A stretch of 51,916 bases of DNA from an uncultured Bacillota bacterium (GTDB lineage: Bacteria; Bacillota; Clostridia; Lachnospirales; Lachnospiraceae), in assembly GCA_905200905.1 (NCBI GenBank), contig CAJKMA010000014.1, forward strand, positions 1-51,916, read 5' to 3'. The first letter of the stretch is position 1. The number at the start of each line of letters is the position of its first letter. Below, in pieces: positions 43,007 to 51,912 of this stretch. The position numbers and the translations under genes were made by a program. The notes beneath the pieces were generated by a model that worked only from the letters and a program-made list of their open reading frames with translations, had not been told where the DNA came from and made no database searches.

Positions 43007-44227
43007 CATGATTTAAGGGAATATACAAAACTTACAGGTCGTGCTTCCATGGTTCCGGAATGGTCTTTTGGTCTTTGGATGAGCAGAATCAGCTATCATT
43101 CTCAGCAACAGGTAGAAGATGTAGTAAACAAAATGAAAGAGGAACGAATACCTTGTAATGTGGTTCACTTAAATACGGGATGGTTTGAAGATGATTGGAA
43201 GTGTGACTTTGAATTTTCAAAGACAAGATTTCCAAATGTTGATGCAATGTTTCATGTGGTGGAAAAAAATAATATGCATATATCCTTGTGGCAATATCCA
43301 TACTTTACACCATTAAATCCATTATTTCAGGAAATCGTTAAGAAAGGATATTGTGTACAAGGACTGGACGGGGGATTGCCAACGAAAGATGCTGTTTTAG
43401 ATTTTTCTAATCCAGAAGGGGTTGCATGGTATCAAAATAAATTGAAAAACTTGCTGGAATTGGGAACAGATTGTATTAAAGCGGATTTTGGCGAGGCAGC
43501 GCCCATAGATGGAATATACCAGTCCGGAAAAAGTGGCTTTTATGAACATAATTTATATCCGCTGCGTTATAATCAGGCAGTAAGTGAGATTATGAAAAAA
43601 GTGAAAGGTCATTCTATTATCTGGGCAAGAAGTGCATGGGCCGGAAGCCAGCGTTTTCCGGTTCACTGGGGTGGTGATAGTGAAAATACACTCTCTGGTA
43701 TGAAGAGTACCCTTCGAGGAGCGTTGTCCTTAGGATTGTGTGGCTTTACCTTCTATAGCCATGATATAGGAGGATTTGTAAAAAGACCTTCCGAATTTTT
43801 ATACCGAAGATGGCTGGCGTTTGGAGTGTTTACGTCACATATGAGATGTCATGGTGCACCGCCGAGAGAGCCATGGGAATATGGAGATGACTTTTTGAAA
43901 TATTTTCGAGAGATTATGGAATTAAGAGAAGAATTAATGCCATATATTTTGGAACAAGCAGAGATTTCTTGCGAAAATGGATTTCCTATGATGAGAACGT
44001 TATTTTTTGAGGAGCCTGAGGATCCGGGAGCCTGGTTAATAGATGATGAGTATTTTTTTGGTAATCAATTATTAGTGGCACCTTTATTTGATGAAAAGGA
44101 AGGACGAGATGTATATCTCCCCAATGGCCTTTTTCAAAATTATTTTACTCAGGAACAGTATCAAGGTGGAAAATGGTATTTTATGAAAAGTGACAAATTT
44201 CCAATTATTGTGTTAAAAAGAATATAG
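42983..44227 (+). pseudogene. Truncated GH31 glycosidase (catalytic barrel only)
   Basis: A 414-residue frame related to YicI-type alpha-xylosidases. Homology starts at LREYTKLTGRASMVPEWSFG, the first part of the barrel; the N-terminal beta-sandwich of about 250 residues is missing. The catalytic nucleophile Asp (residue 168 in IKADFGEAAP) and acid/base Asp (residue 232 in HWGGDSEN) are kept. The C-terminal beta domain of about 90 residues is also lost: the frame ends SDKFPIIVLKRI. The GTG start overlaps the regulator stop with no ribosome site of its own. It is probably a remnant, although the open frame is intact. Confidence 0.75.
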
Positions 44228-44233
44228 AGATTT

Positions 44234-44277
44234 AACAAAAAAACGTACAAGGAATAACAAAAATCTGTTGTGCAAAA
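44234..44277 (+). repeat. Copy 2 of the roughly 44-bp imperfect direct repeat
   Basis: This segment lies just after the truncated GH31. Read in the frame of copy 1, it resembles the end of the response regulator, with NKKT and a stop codon at the same place, followed by the shared ACAAAAATCTGT. It continues into the terminator. Confidence 0.6.
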
Positions 44278-44280
44278 TGC

Positions 44281-44309
44281 AAGAGACATGGAAACATGTC
44301 TCTTTTTTG
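44281..44309 (+). terminator. Terminator before the ABC transporter genes
   Basis: A perfect ten-base stem, AAGAGACATG with CATGTCTCTT, closes a GAAA loop and is followed by TTTT. It separates the regulator and GH31 remnant from the transporter operon. Confidence 0.9.
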
Positions 44310-44355
44310 ATAATAAAAATACACAATAATAAAAGAAAAATAGATAATAAAACTA

Positions 44356-44361
44356 TATAAT
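44356..44361 (+). promoter_or_regulatory. Candidate -10 element of the ABC transporter operon
   Basis: A perfect TATAAT 35 bases before the permease gene. No -35 is recognisable in the AT-rich sequence upstream, which fits a promoter that needs an activator such as the YesN-like regulator. Confidence 0.4.
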
Positions 44362-44395
44362 ATGAATATAAAAGAAAGGAAAGAGGGGATAACAT

Positions 44396-45325
44396 ATGAA
44401 AAAAAATAAGGCACAACATAAACAGACTTTTGCCCAGGGATTTAAGAATAGCCGGGCGCTTTATATATTGCTGTTGCCGTCACTGATTATTTTTCTTCTA
44501 TTTACTTACTACCCGATGTATGGGGTTATAATTGCGTTTAAGGATTTTTCGCCGGCGCAAGGAATTTTGGGAAGCCCATGGGTAGGACTTAAAAATTTTA
44601 TGCAGTATTTTAATTCCTATCAATTCTGGCCAACCATTAGAAATACCATCGTGATTAGTTTGTACACAATTTTGGTTACTTTTCCACTTCCGATTTTTCT
44701 GGCTTTGATGTGTAACCAGATTCGGGCAAGGCGGTTTAAAAAGTTTTTTCAGGTATCTACCTATTTGCCACATTTTATTTCTACGGTAGTTATGTGCGGA
44801 ATGATTATCCTGTTCTTGTCACCAAGTACAGGAATTATTGCAAAGTTAGCAGAACTCTTTGGAATTACACTTCCAAATCTTATGGGTTCAGCATCAGCTT
44901 TTCCAAGTATTTATGTCTGGACAGAAGCCTGGCAGCATGTAGGATGGGATAGTATTTTATATATAGCTACCTTGTCTGCCATAGACCCAACCTTGTATGA
45001 AGCGGCAACCATGGATGGTGCCAGCAAATGGAAACGAATGCTTCACATTGATGTTCCGGCACTGCTTCCAACTGCCACGATCATGTTTATTTTAAGAATG
45101 GGAAGCGTTATGAGTGTTGGATTTGAAAAAATTTATTTGTTGCAGAATACGTTAAATTCCAGCACCAGTGAAATTATTTCAACGTATGTATATAAAATGG
45201 GTCTGGTAAGCAATCAGTATAGCTTGTCTTCTGCCATTGGACTTTTTAACAATGTGATTAACTTGATTTTGTTGTTACTGGTGAATTATATGTCTAAGAA
45301 ACTGAATGATACATCTTTGATTTGA
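44396..45325 (+). CDS. ABC sugar transporter permease (LplB type)
   Basis: A 309-residue inner-membrane permease with about six helices. The LplB-type N-terminal region includes LLPSLIIFLLFTYYPMYGV, and the ATPase-contact EAA loop is YEAATMDGASKWKRMLHIDVPAL. Together with the next permease and the binding lipoprotein it imports an oligosaccharide. AGAGGGG precedes the ATG. No ATPase is encoded in the locus, as is usual for this class, which shares an MsmX-like ATPase. Confidence 0.93.
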   Translation: MKKNKAQHKQTFAQGFKNSRALYILLLPSLIIFLLFTYYPMYGVIIAFKDFSPAQGILGSPWVGLKNFMQYFNSYQFWPTIRNTIVISLYTILVTFPLPIFLALMCNQIRARRFKKFFQVSTYLPHFISTVVMCGMIILFLSPSTGIIAKLAELFGITLPNLMGSASAFPSIYVWTEAWQHVGWDSILYIATLSAIDPTLYEAATMDGASKWKRMLHIDVPALLPTATIMFILRMGSVMSVGFEKIYLLQNTLNSSTSEIISTYVYKMGLVSNQYSLSSAIGLFNNVINLILLLLVNYMSKKLNDTSLI

Positions 45326-45339
45326 TAGGGGGGAAGAAA

Positions 45340-46245
45340 ATGAAAACAGCTGTAAGAACCAATAAGGTAAAAAAGTCGAAGGAAGATAAAATTTTTGATT
45401 TTATTTTGTACGGGATTGCAGCCATACTGATTGTTGTTGCCCTTTATCCCATGTATTTTATTGTGATTGCGTCTATAAGTAATCCTAATTTGGTTTCCAA
45501 TGGAGAAATTTTATTCTTGCCAAAAGGAATTAATTTTAAAGCGTATGAACAACTGGCAAGTTATTCTCAGCTTTGGACAGGATATAAAAATACCATTTTC
45601 TATGTTATTGTTGGAACTATTTTTACTTTAGTAGTAAATATTCCGGCTGCCTATGCTCTTTCAAGAAAAAAATTATACGGACGAAAGGCATTGACCATTT
45701 TTTATTTGATTCCAATGTTCTTTACCGGTGGTTTAATTCCAACTTATCTGGCAGTACAGCAATTTCACCTGTTAGATACATTTTGGGTTATGGTACTTCC
45801 TTTTTCGGTTGTTACTTATTATATTATTGTAGGAAGAACATTTTTTGCAAATAGTATTCCGGAGGAATTATGGGAAGCAGCTCAGTTGGATGGCTGTGGA
45901 TATATGGGATTCTTTTTTAGAATCGTATTACCATTATCAAAAGCTGTTATTGCGGTGATTGCGCTCTGGGCAGCTGTTGGACAATGGAATTCTTATTTTA
46001 ATGCATTAATCTATTTGCGAAATCCAGAACTTCAGCCTTTACAGATTATTTTAAGAAATATTTTGATTAGTAATCAGACCATCAGTTCTATGACAACGGG
46101 AGCGGCTGCAGCGGAAGCGAAACAGATGGCAGATTTAATAAAATATGCAGTCATTGTTGTGTCATCTGCACCAATTATGTGTTTATATCCGTTTGTTCAG
46201 AAACATTTTAATCAGGGTGTTATGCTCGGCTCTTTAAAGGGATAA
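45340..46245 (+). CDS. ABC sugar transporter permease (YtcP/LplC type)
   Basis: A 301-residue partner permease with about six helices. The EAA loop is LWEAAQLDGCGYMGFFFRIVLPLSK and the typical C-terminal end is HFNQGVMLGSLKG. I chose ATG 45340, which follows GGGGGGAA. The frame start at 45322 overlaps the upstream gene and has no ribosome site. Confidence 0.93.
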   Translation: MKTAVRTNKVKKSKEDKIFDFILYGIAAILIVVALYPMYFIVIASISNPNLVSNGEILFLPKGINFKAYEQLASYSQLWTGYKNTIFYVIVGTIFTLVVNIPAAYALSRKKLYGRKALTIFYLIPMFFTGGLIPTYLAVQQFHLLDTFWVMVLPFSVVTYYIIVGRTFFANSIPEELWEAAQLDGCGYMGFFFRIVLPLSKAVIAVIALWAAVGQWNSYFNALIYLRNPELQPLQIILRNILISNQTISSMTTGAAAAEAKQMADLIKYAVIVVSSAPIMCLYPFVQKHFNQGVMLGSLKG

Positions 46246-46287
46246 GAACAGAGCAAAAAATAAAAAAACACGAAAGGAGATTTTAAC

Positions 46288-47919
46288 ATGAGAAAGAAAA
46301 ATTTAAGAAAGGGCATGAGTTTAGTGCTTGTAGCATCTATGTCAGCAGCCATGCTGGCAGGGTGCGGAGGTCAGGAAAAGGAGAGTCAAAAAGAGGCGGA
46401 AGGTGGTAAAAGTGATGTTCCAACTTATACAATTGCTACCGTACGTTGGACAGATGCCTGGCCGAATGATTTTTTGGAAAGCGGAGTTATGAAGGAACTG
46501 GAGGAAAAACACGGCATTAATATTGAATGGCAGATTTATTATAATTCTGATTGGGCAGAACAGAAGTCCTTACTCTTAGCTTCCGGAGATTTGCCAGATG
46601 CATTCCTTGGATCTATTTCTTTAAAAGCTACTGATATTGCACAGAATAAATCTAGCTTTTTGGAACTTACAGATTATATCAACGAAGAAAATATGCCGAA
46701 TTTAACGGGTGTATTTGAGAAAGATCCAGAAATGAAAGCCATTGTAACAGACCGTGACGGAAAAATTTACAGTTTACCAAAAAAACTTCCTCTTCGTCCA
46801 AAGGTTTGCGGAAATCCTCTTTATATTAATAAGGAATGGCTGGATAATTTAGGCCTAGATGTACCAAAGACTTATAAAGAACTGGAAACTGTTTTGGAAA
46901 AATTTATAACAGAGGATGCAGATAAAGATGGAGATCCAAATAATGAAATCGGATTTTCCAATTCTGCAAGTACAGCTCTTTTGAGCGGAGATTTAAGAAC
47001 CATTTTAGCACCTTTTAGTACTATGGTAAGCCGAGATAATAACTATATGGGCTTAAATGGAGAAGGAAAACCAGTGTTCATGCCTATGGAAGAAAATTAT
47101 AAGGAAGCAGTTAAGTGGATGCATGAATTATGGGAAAAAGGCATCTTAGATCCAGAATATTTTACACAAGATTCTTCCATGTTTACATCTAAAAAACAGG
47201 CAGAAGGAGGTTCTAAAGTTGGACTGATTCATGCTTGGACAGCAGATGCAGAAGCAGGTATTAATGCGTCTCAGTTTGTGCCATTAGAAGCGCTGGAAGG
47301 ATATGATGGAAATCATTACATTGAAAATGCAGCGAATTTCCTGGATATTTCAGATAGAGAGCTTGTAATTACCAAGAATTGTAAAGAACCTGAGAAGCTT
47401 TTGAAATGGGCAGATGATTTTTATGATGATTTGACTTCTATGCAGACTTTCTATGGTTCCATTTCCGATGGATGTATTACAGAAAATGAAGATGGTACAT
47501 ATGATGTTAATGTACCAGAAGATGGAAGCTCTTTAGATACTTCTGCATGGTCAAATTCTTTAAGAGATTTTGGACCAAAATATATGAATCCAGAATTTTA
47601 TGACAAAGTTCATATACCAGACAATCAGGGTGATGGTATCAAATTAAAAGAAGACGAGTTGAACGCAAAATATGTGACAACAGATAAAAACGTGGGATTC
47701 CCAATGGTTCAGTATACAGACGATGAGCTGGCACAGCTTACTACATTAGGAACTGATATTTACAAATATTGTGAAGCACAGTATGCACATTGGGTTGTTG
47801 ATGGTGGAATTGAAGAAGAATGGGATTCTTATCTGAAGCAGTTAAAAGATATGGGTGTAGAAGAGCTGGTAGAAATTCAGGATACAGCGTATACATTTTA
47901 TCAAGAAAACATGAAATAA
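46288..47919 (+). CDS. ABC transporter substrate-binding lipoprotein
   Basis: A 543-residue extracytoplasmic binding protein. The signal peptide ends at the lipobox AAMLAGC. An acidic linker is followed by a two-lobed periplasmic-binding fold of the LplA/YtcQ class, with NIEWQIYYNSDWAEQKSLLL and GLDVPKTYKELETVLEKF. It captures the oligosaccharide and delivers it to the two permeases. GAAAGGAG precedes the ATG. A hairpin downstream probably reduces read-through to the GH31 gene. Confidence 0.92.
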   Translation: MRKKNLRKGMSLVLVASMSAAMLAGCGGQEKESQKEAEGGKSDVPTYTIATVRWTDAWPNDFLESGVMKELEEKHGINIEWQIYYNSDWAEQKSLLLASGDLPDAFLGSISLKATDIAQNKSSFLELTDYINEENMPNLTGVFEKDPEMKAIVTDRDGKIYSLPKKLPLRPKVCGNPLYINKEWLDNLGLDVPKTYKELETVLEKFITEDADKDGDPNNEIGFSNSASTALLSGDLRTILAPFSTMVSRDNNYMGLNGEGKPVFMPMEENYKEAVKWMHELWEKGILDPEYFTQDSSMFTSKKQAEGGSKVGLIHAWTADAEAGINASQFVPLEALEGYDGNHYIENAANFLDISDRELVITKNCKEPEKLLKWADDFYDDLTSMQTFYGSISDGCITENEDGTYDVNVPEDGSSLDTSAWSNSLRDFGPKYMNPEFYDKVHIPDNQGDGIKLKEDELNAKYVTTDKNVGFPMVQYTDDELAQLTTLGTDIYKYCEAQYAHWVVDGGIEEEWDSYLKQLKDMGVEELVEIQDTAYTFYQENMK

Positions 47920-47946
47920 AAGAAGAAAAGGTATAGAAGTCGAAAG

Positions 47947-47992
47947 CTGCTGTGAAACAAAGGTGAAAAATAATGGTTTTACAGCAGTTTTT
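47947..47992 (+). terminator. Partial terminator between the binding lipoprotein and GH31 genes
   Basis: CTGCTGTGAAAC (47947-47958) pairs with GTTTTACAGCAG (47976-47987) and is followed by TTTTT. It may let the lipoprotein be made in excess of the downstream enzyme and kinase. Confidence 0.75.
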
Positions 47993-48010
47993 CTATAGGA
48001 GGACAGAGAT

Positions 48011-50053
48011 ATGTTTCAAGAGAAAAACGGGACATTATATTATATTTGTGATGGGGAAATGGTTTGTATAGAGGCTTGGGGTGATTCTGCTCTGCGAGTT
48101 AGAAGTACAAGAAATCGAAAGTTTACAGAGCATGACTGGGCTTTGGATATTCCAAGAGGACAGGAAGCGCACGTTCAGATTTTTGAAGATCAGGATGCAA
48201 ATGGTACGGCATATGCAAATATGTATATGGGTGAGGATAAATCTTATGGGGAAATTTCTAATGGAAAGATAAAAGCTGTTATTAATGCAAATGGTGTTGT
48301 GACGTTTTTTAAAGAAAACGGAGAGATTTTGTTAAAGGAAAATTGGAGACGTTTACAAGATGAAATCAGTGCACCTTTAAATATTTATGGCAGGGAATAC
48401 GTTCCACAGGAAGGAGAAAATTATAAAATTTCTCTACGTTTTTTAGCAAATGATCAGGAAAAAATTTATGGTATGGGACAATATCAGCAGACACAGATGA
48501 ATATGAAAGGTTGTATGTTGGAACTGGCACAAAGGAATTCCCAAGTCAGTGTTCCATTTTATATTTCCAGTCTGGGATATGGATTTTTATGGAATAATCC
48601 AGCCGTTGGAAGTGTCTTCTTTGGTATGAATGGAACAGAGTGGAGAGCAGAGTCCACAAAGCAAATTGATTATCTGGTAATTGCAGGAAATACACCTGCT
48701 GAAATCGAAGAAAATTATATGGAACTCACAGGAAGAGCACCTATGATGCCAGAATATGGTTTGGGATTTTGGCAGTGTAAGCTGCGTTATCGTACTCAGG
48801 AAGAACTTTTGCAGGTGGCGAGAAGATATTATCAGGAGAAGATACCTGTTGATGTTATTATTGCAGACTTTTTCCATTGGACACAAGAAGGAGATTTTCG
48901 ATTTGATCCCAAGTATTGGCCAGATGTTCCTGCTATGTGTAAAGAGTTAGAGGATATGGGAATGAAGCTCATGGTTTCTGTATGGCCTACGGTGGATTAC
49001 CGTTCCGAAAACTTTAGAGAAATGAAAGAAAAGGGATATCTGATACAGTGTGAGAAAGGTGTCCGTATTTCTATGTTATGTGGCGGAAATGAAGTATTCT
49101 TTGATGCTACAAATCCAGAGGCTAGAAAGTTTGTATGGGACAAGATTAAAAAGAATTACTGGGATAAGGGAGCAAAATTGTTCTGGTTGGATGTAGCAGA
49201 ACCAGAATATACGACCTATCAATTCGAGAATTATCGATATTATTTGGGAACCAATCTGGAAGTTGGAAACAGCTACCCTAAATTTTATACACAGGGATTT
49301 TTTGATGGAATGACAGAAGAGGGAGATAAACAGCCTATTAACCTGGTGCGTTCAGCCTGGGCTGGAAGTGCGAAGTATGGTGCTTTGGTATGGTCTGGAG
49401 ATATTGTAAGTAATTTTGAATGTTTCAATCGTCAGGTTCGGGCAGGTTTGTCCATGGCAATTGCCGGAATTCCTTGGTGGACAACAGACATTGGAGGATT
49501 TCATGGTGCAAGAGGAGATGATCCTGCATTTCGTGAATTATTTATCCGTTGGTTTGCCTATGGATGTTTTTCTCCGGTTATGCGCCTTCATGGGAATCGA
49601 AATCCACAGCTTGATTTTGAGGGAGAGGCTATTGGTTCAGGTAGTCCAAATGAAATTTGGAGTTTTGGAGAGAATGTTTTTAAAATTTGTAAAAAATATA
49701 TTGCGCTTAGAGAACGTATGCGTCCATATATGAGAGAACAAATGCGTTTAGTACATGAAAAAGGTACACCAGTGATGCGACCATATTTTTATGATTATCC
49801 AGAAGATCAGAAAGCCTGGGAAATCGAAGATTCTTATTTGTTTGGTACGGATTTTCTGGTGGCACCTGTGTTGGAAGCTGGAGCAAAGAAAAGAGAAGTA
49901 TACTTGCCAAAAGGGGAAGTGTGGATTGATGTATGGACAAGAGAAGAAAGAAATGGAGGAGAAACAATAACCGTAGCAGCACCTTTAGAGCAGATTCCGG
50001 TGTTTGCGAAAAAAGGAAGCAAATATCTGGAGATATTTGACAATTTTTCTTAA
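48011..50053 (+). CDS. Glycoside hydrolase family 31 (alpha-glucosidase/alpha-xylosidase type)
   Basis: A 680-residue, probably cytoplasmic GH31 with no signal peptide. An N-terminal beta-sandwich (residues 1-240) precedes the catalytic barrel. The nucleophile is the Asp in LFWLDVAEPEY (about 393), and the acid/base Asp lies in VWSGDIVSNF (about 464). Other conserved patches are WWTTDIGGFHG and PVMRLHGNR, and a C-terminal beta domain ends the protein. It releases alpha-linked glucose or xylose from imported oligosaccharides. GGAGG precedes the ATG. This is the full-length counterpart of the truncated GH31 at 43 kb, but the two are not close copies. Confidence 0.92.
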   Translation: MFQEKNGTLYYICDGEMVCIEAWGDSALRVRSTRNRKFTEHDWALDIPRGQEAHVQIFEDQDANGTAYANMYMGEDKSYGEISNGKIKAVINANGVVTFFKENGEILLKENWRRLQDEISAPLNIYGREYVPQEGENYKISLRFLANDQEKIYGMGQYQQTQMNMKGCMLELAQRNSQVSVPFYISSLGYGFLWNNPAVGSVFFGMNGTEWRAESTKQIDYLVIAGNTPAEIEENYMELTGRAPMMPEYGLGFWQCKLRYRTQEELLQVARRYYQEKIPVDVIIADFFHWTQEGDFRFDPKYWPDVPAMCKELEDMGMKLMVSVWPTVDYRSENFREMKEKGYLIQCEKGVRISMLCGGNEVFFDATNPEARKFVWDKIKKNYWDKGAKLFWLDVAEPEYTTYQFENYRYYLGTNLEVGNSYPKFYTQGFFDGMTEEGDKQPINLVRSAWAGSAKYGALVWSGDIVSNFECFNRQVRAGLSMAIAGIPWWTTDIGGFHGARGDDPAFRELFIRWFAYGCFSPVMRLHGNRNPQLDFEGEAIGSGSPNEIWSFGENVFKICKKYIALRERMRPYMREQMRLVHEKGTPVMRPYFYDYPEDQKAWEIEDSYLFGTDFLVAPVLEAGAKKREVYLPKGEVWIDVWTREERNGGETITVAAPLEQIPVFAKKGSKYLEIFDNFS

Positions 50054-50108
50054 TTTTTTTATGATAGAAGAAAAATAGGAAAATTTTAGCAGAGCAGGAG
50101 GAAAAGAA

Positions 50109-51827
50109 ATGTACCGACAAAAAGAAAAAATCCGGAAAAGGAAGACAGAAAAACTCCGTACCATAGGGTTTAAGGTATTAATTCCGGTGTTTGCGGTACT
50201 ACTTGGACTTTTGCTCTGTCTTTTTGTTGGTATGGGAGAAACAAGAAAGCTGGCAGAGCAATATACGGAAGATACAGCTGGTTTATATGTAGAACAGATT
50301 AACCGAGATATTTTTCAAATTAATAATGAATTGATACAAGTATTAGGAAAGAGTTCTATTAAGGATATTCCAGATACATTATCTGCGTCTGAACAGAAAT
50401 ATTATAATCTCTTAGCAGATATCAGAGTACAAAACAGGTTGTTAAAGATTCGTTATAAAGAAGTGCAGAGTTTTTTCGTGTATGCCAGTAAAGCGGATGT
50501 GCTAATAGGAGATGAAGGAGCTGTCTTTGCACAGAGTCAGGTGAAAGGTTTTTTAAAAGAACTTCGGGATTTTTCTAGAAATGCGGTAAATCAAAATTAT
50601 GGTGTGACTTCCTGGGATTTTTTGGAAACAGAAGATGGAACTTATATTGTAGGATGGTATGCAAAGTCTGGAAACGTAATAGGATGTTTGATGAATACGG
50701 AAAAGATTTTTTCATTATTGCAGGAAATGACTCAGCGTTACAAAGTTCTTCCATTTCTTGAGAAGGAGAATGGAACACGGATTTATCCAGCAGATTTTGT
50801 TCAAAGAAAACAGGAAATGAACCAGGCAGATAGAAAGCGTGGGAATTATTATAAATATCAACTGGGAACTATTGGAAAAATATGTGTGTATGTGCTTCCA
50901 GATGGAGGGATTTTAGAAACAATTCTGGAAATGCAGACGATTTTAGTTGTGCTTATTACTGCTTTATTTGGTATTTGTATTTTCCTTGCAGTGCGATATT
51001 ATTATCATCTTATGATTCCTTTAAAGGTGTTTACAGAAGGAATTTCTAATATGGAAGAAGAACAACTTCTTCATGAAGATGGAAAAAATAATATTTTGGA
51101 ATTGGAAGCGGTTAGTGATCGTTTTCGCTTTCTTTTGAGGAAAATACAGTCTTTAAAAATTGCCATTTATGAAAAAGAATTGCAGGAGAAACGAGCTGAA
51201 TTGGAATATATGCAGGAGCAAATTCGACCTCATTTTTTCTTAAACTGTTTAAGTTTAATTCATGGAATGGCAGATAAGTCAGGAGAAAAAGAAATTACTT
51301 ATATCACAAAAGTGCTATCAGAATATATTCGATACAACTATCGTGAATCAGGGAAAGAAAGGAAACTGATAGAAGAAATTCAACATGTGAAAAAATATAT
51401 GGAAATTCAGAAATTACGATATGGAGATAGTGCATTTCGTTTTGAAGTAATTTATGAGGATGTGGGAGATGAAGTGTTAGTACCCTCCTTGGTTTTACAG
51501 ACTTTAGTAGAAAATGCAGTAGTACACGGAGTCAACTTAGATCATTTAGTAGAAATTTCTTTGTATGTGACAATGGAAAATTATAATGGAGGAAAATGGC
51601 TTTATATCTGCGTTTCTGATACGGGAAGCGGTTTTTCAGATGATATTTTAAAAGCATTATCAGAAGATATGCCGATTGTATACGGAGGCAGGAAACACAT
51701 AGGATTGCAAAATGTAAAAAGAAGATTGGAACTTTTATATGGACAGGATGCGGAATTGTCTGTACAGAATATGGGAGAGCATTACGGGGCAATAGTGGAA
51801 GTACGGATTTTGCAAAAAACATTGTAG
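50109..51827 (+). CDS. Sensor histidine kinase (YesM-like)
   Basis: A 572-residue membrane kinase. The first membrane helix (about 19-40) and the second (about 280-302) flank an extracellular sensing domain of about 240 residues. A linker resembling HAMP follows, then the His_kinase (PF06580) dimerisation region with the phospho-His at residue 375 in QIRPHFFLNCLSL and an HATPase domain with VENAVVHGVN and VSDTGSGF. It is the likely partner of the AraC-type regulator at 41.5 kb, although about 8 kb separates the two genes. Confidence 0.93.
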   Translation: MYRQKEKIRKRKTEKLRTIGFKVLIPVFAVLLGLLLCLFVGMGETRKLAEQYTEDTAGLYVEQINRDIFQINNELIQVLGKSSIKDIPDTLSASEQKYYNLLADIRVQNRLLKIRYKEVQSFFVYASKADVLIGDEGAVFAQSQVKGFLKELRDFSRNAVNQNYGVTSWDFLETEDGTYIVGWYAKSGNVIGCLMNTEKIFSLLQEMTQRYKVLPFLEKENGTRIYPADFVQRKQEMNQADRKRGNYYKYQLGTIGKICVYVLPDGGILETILEMQTILVVLITALFGICIFLAVRYYYHLMIPLKVFTEGISNMEEEQLLHEDGKNNILELEAVSDRFRFLLRKIQSLKIAIYEKELQEKRAELEYMQEQIRPHFFLNCLSLIHGMADKSGEKEITYITKVLSEYIRYNYRESGKERKLIEEIQHVKKYMEIQKLRYGDSAFRFEVIYEDVGDEVLVPSLVLQTLVENAVVHGVNLDHLVEISLYVTMENYNGGKWLYICVSDTGSGFSDDILKALSEDMPIVYGGRKHIGLQNVKRRLELLYGQDAELSVQNMGEHYGAIVEVRILQKTL

Positions 51828-51874
51828 TTGACTATGAAGAAAAGTCTGTAAATAAGAACTTCTATGATAAGAAT

Positions 51875-51912
51875 AGGCGAGAGGCTTGAGTAAAATCAGC
51901 TTTTCGCCTTTG
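51875..51912 (+). terminator. Terminator after the histidine kinase
   Basis: AGGCGAGAGGCT (51875-51886) pairs with AGCTTTTCGCCT (51898-51909) with two G-U pairs, followed by T-rich sequence to the window end. It closes the glycan locus. Confidence 0.75.
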
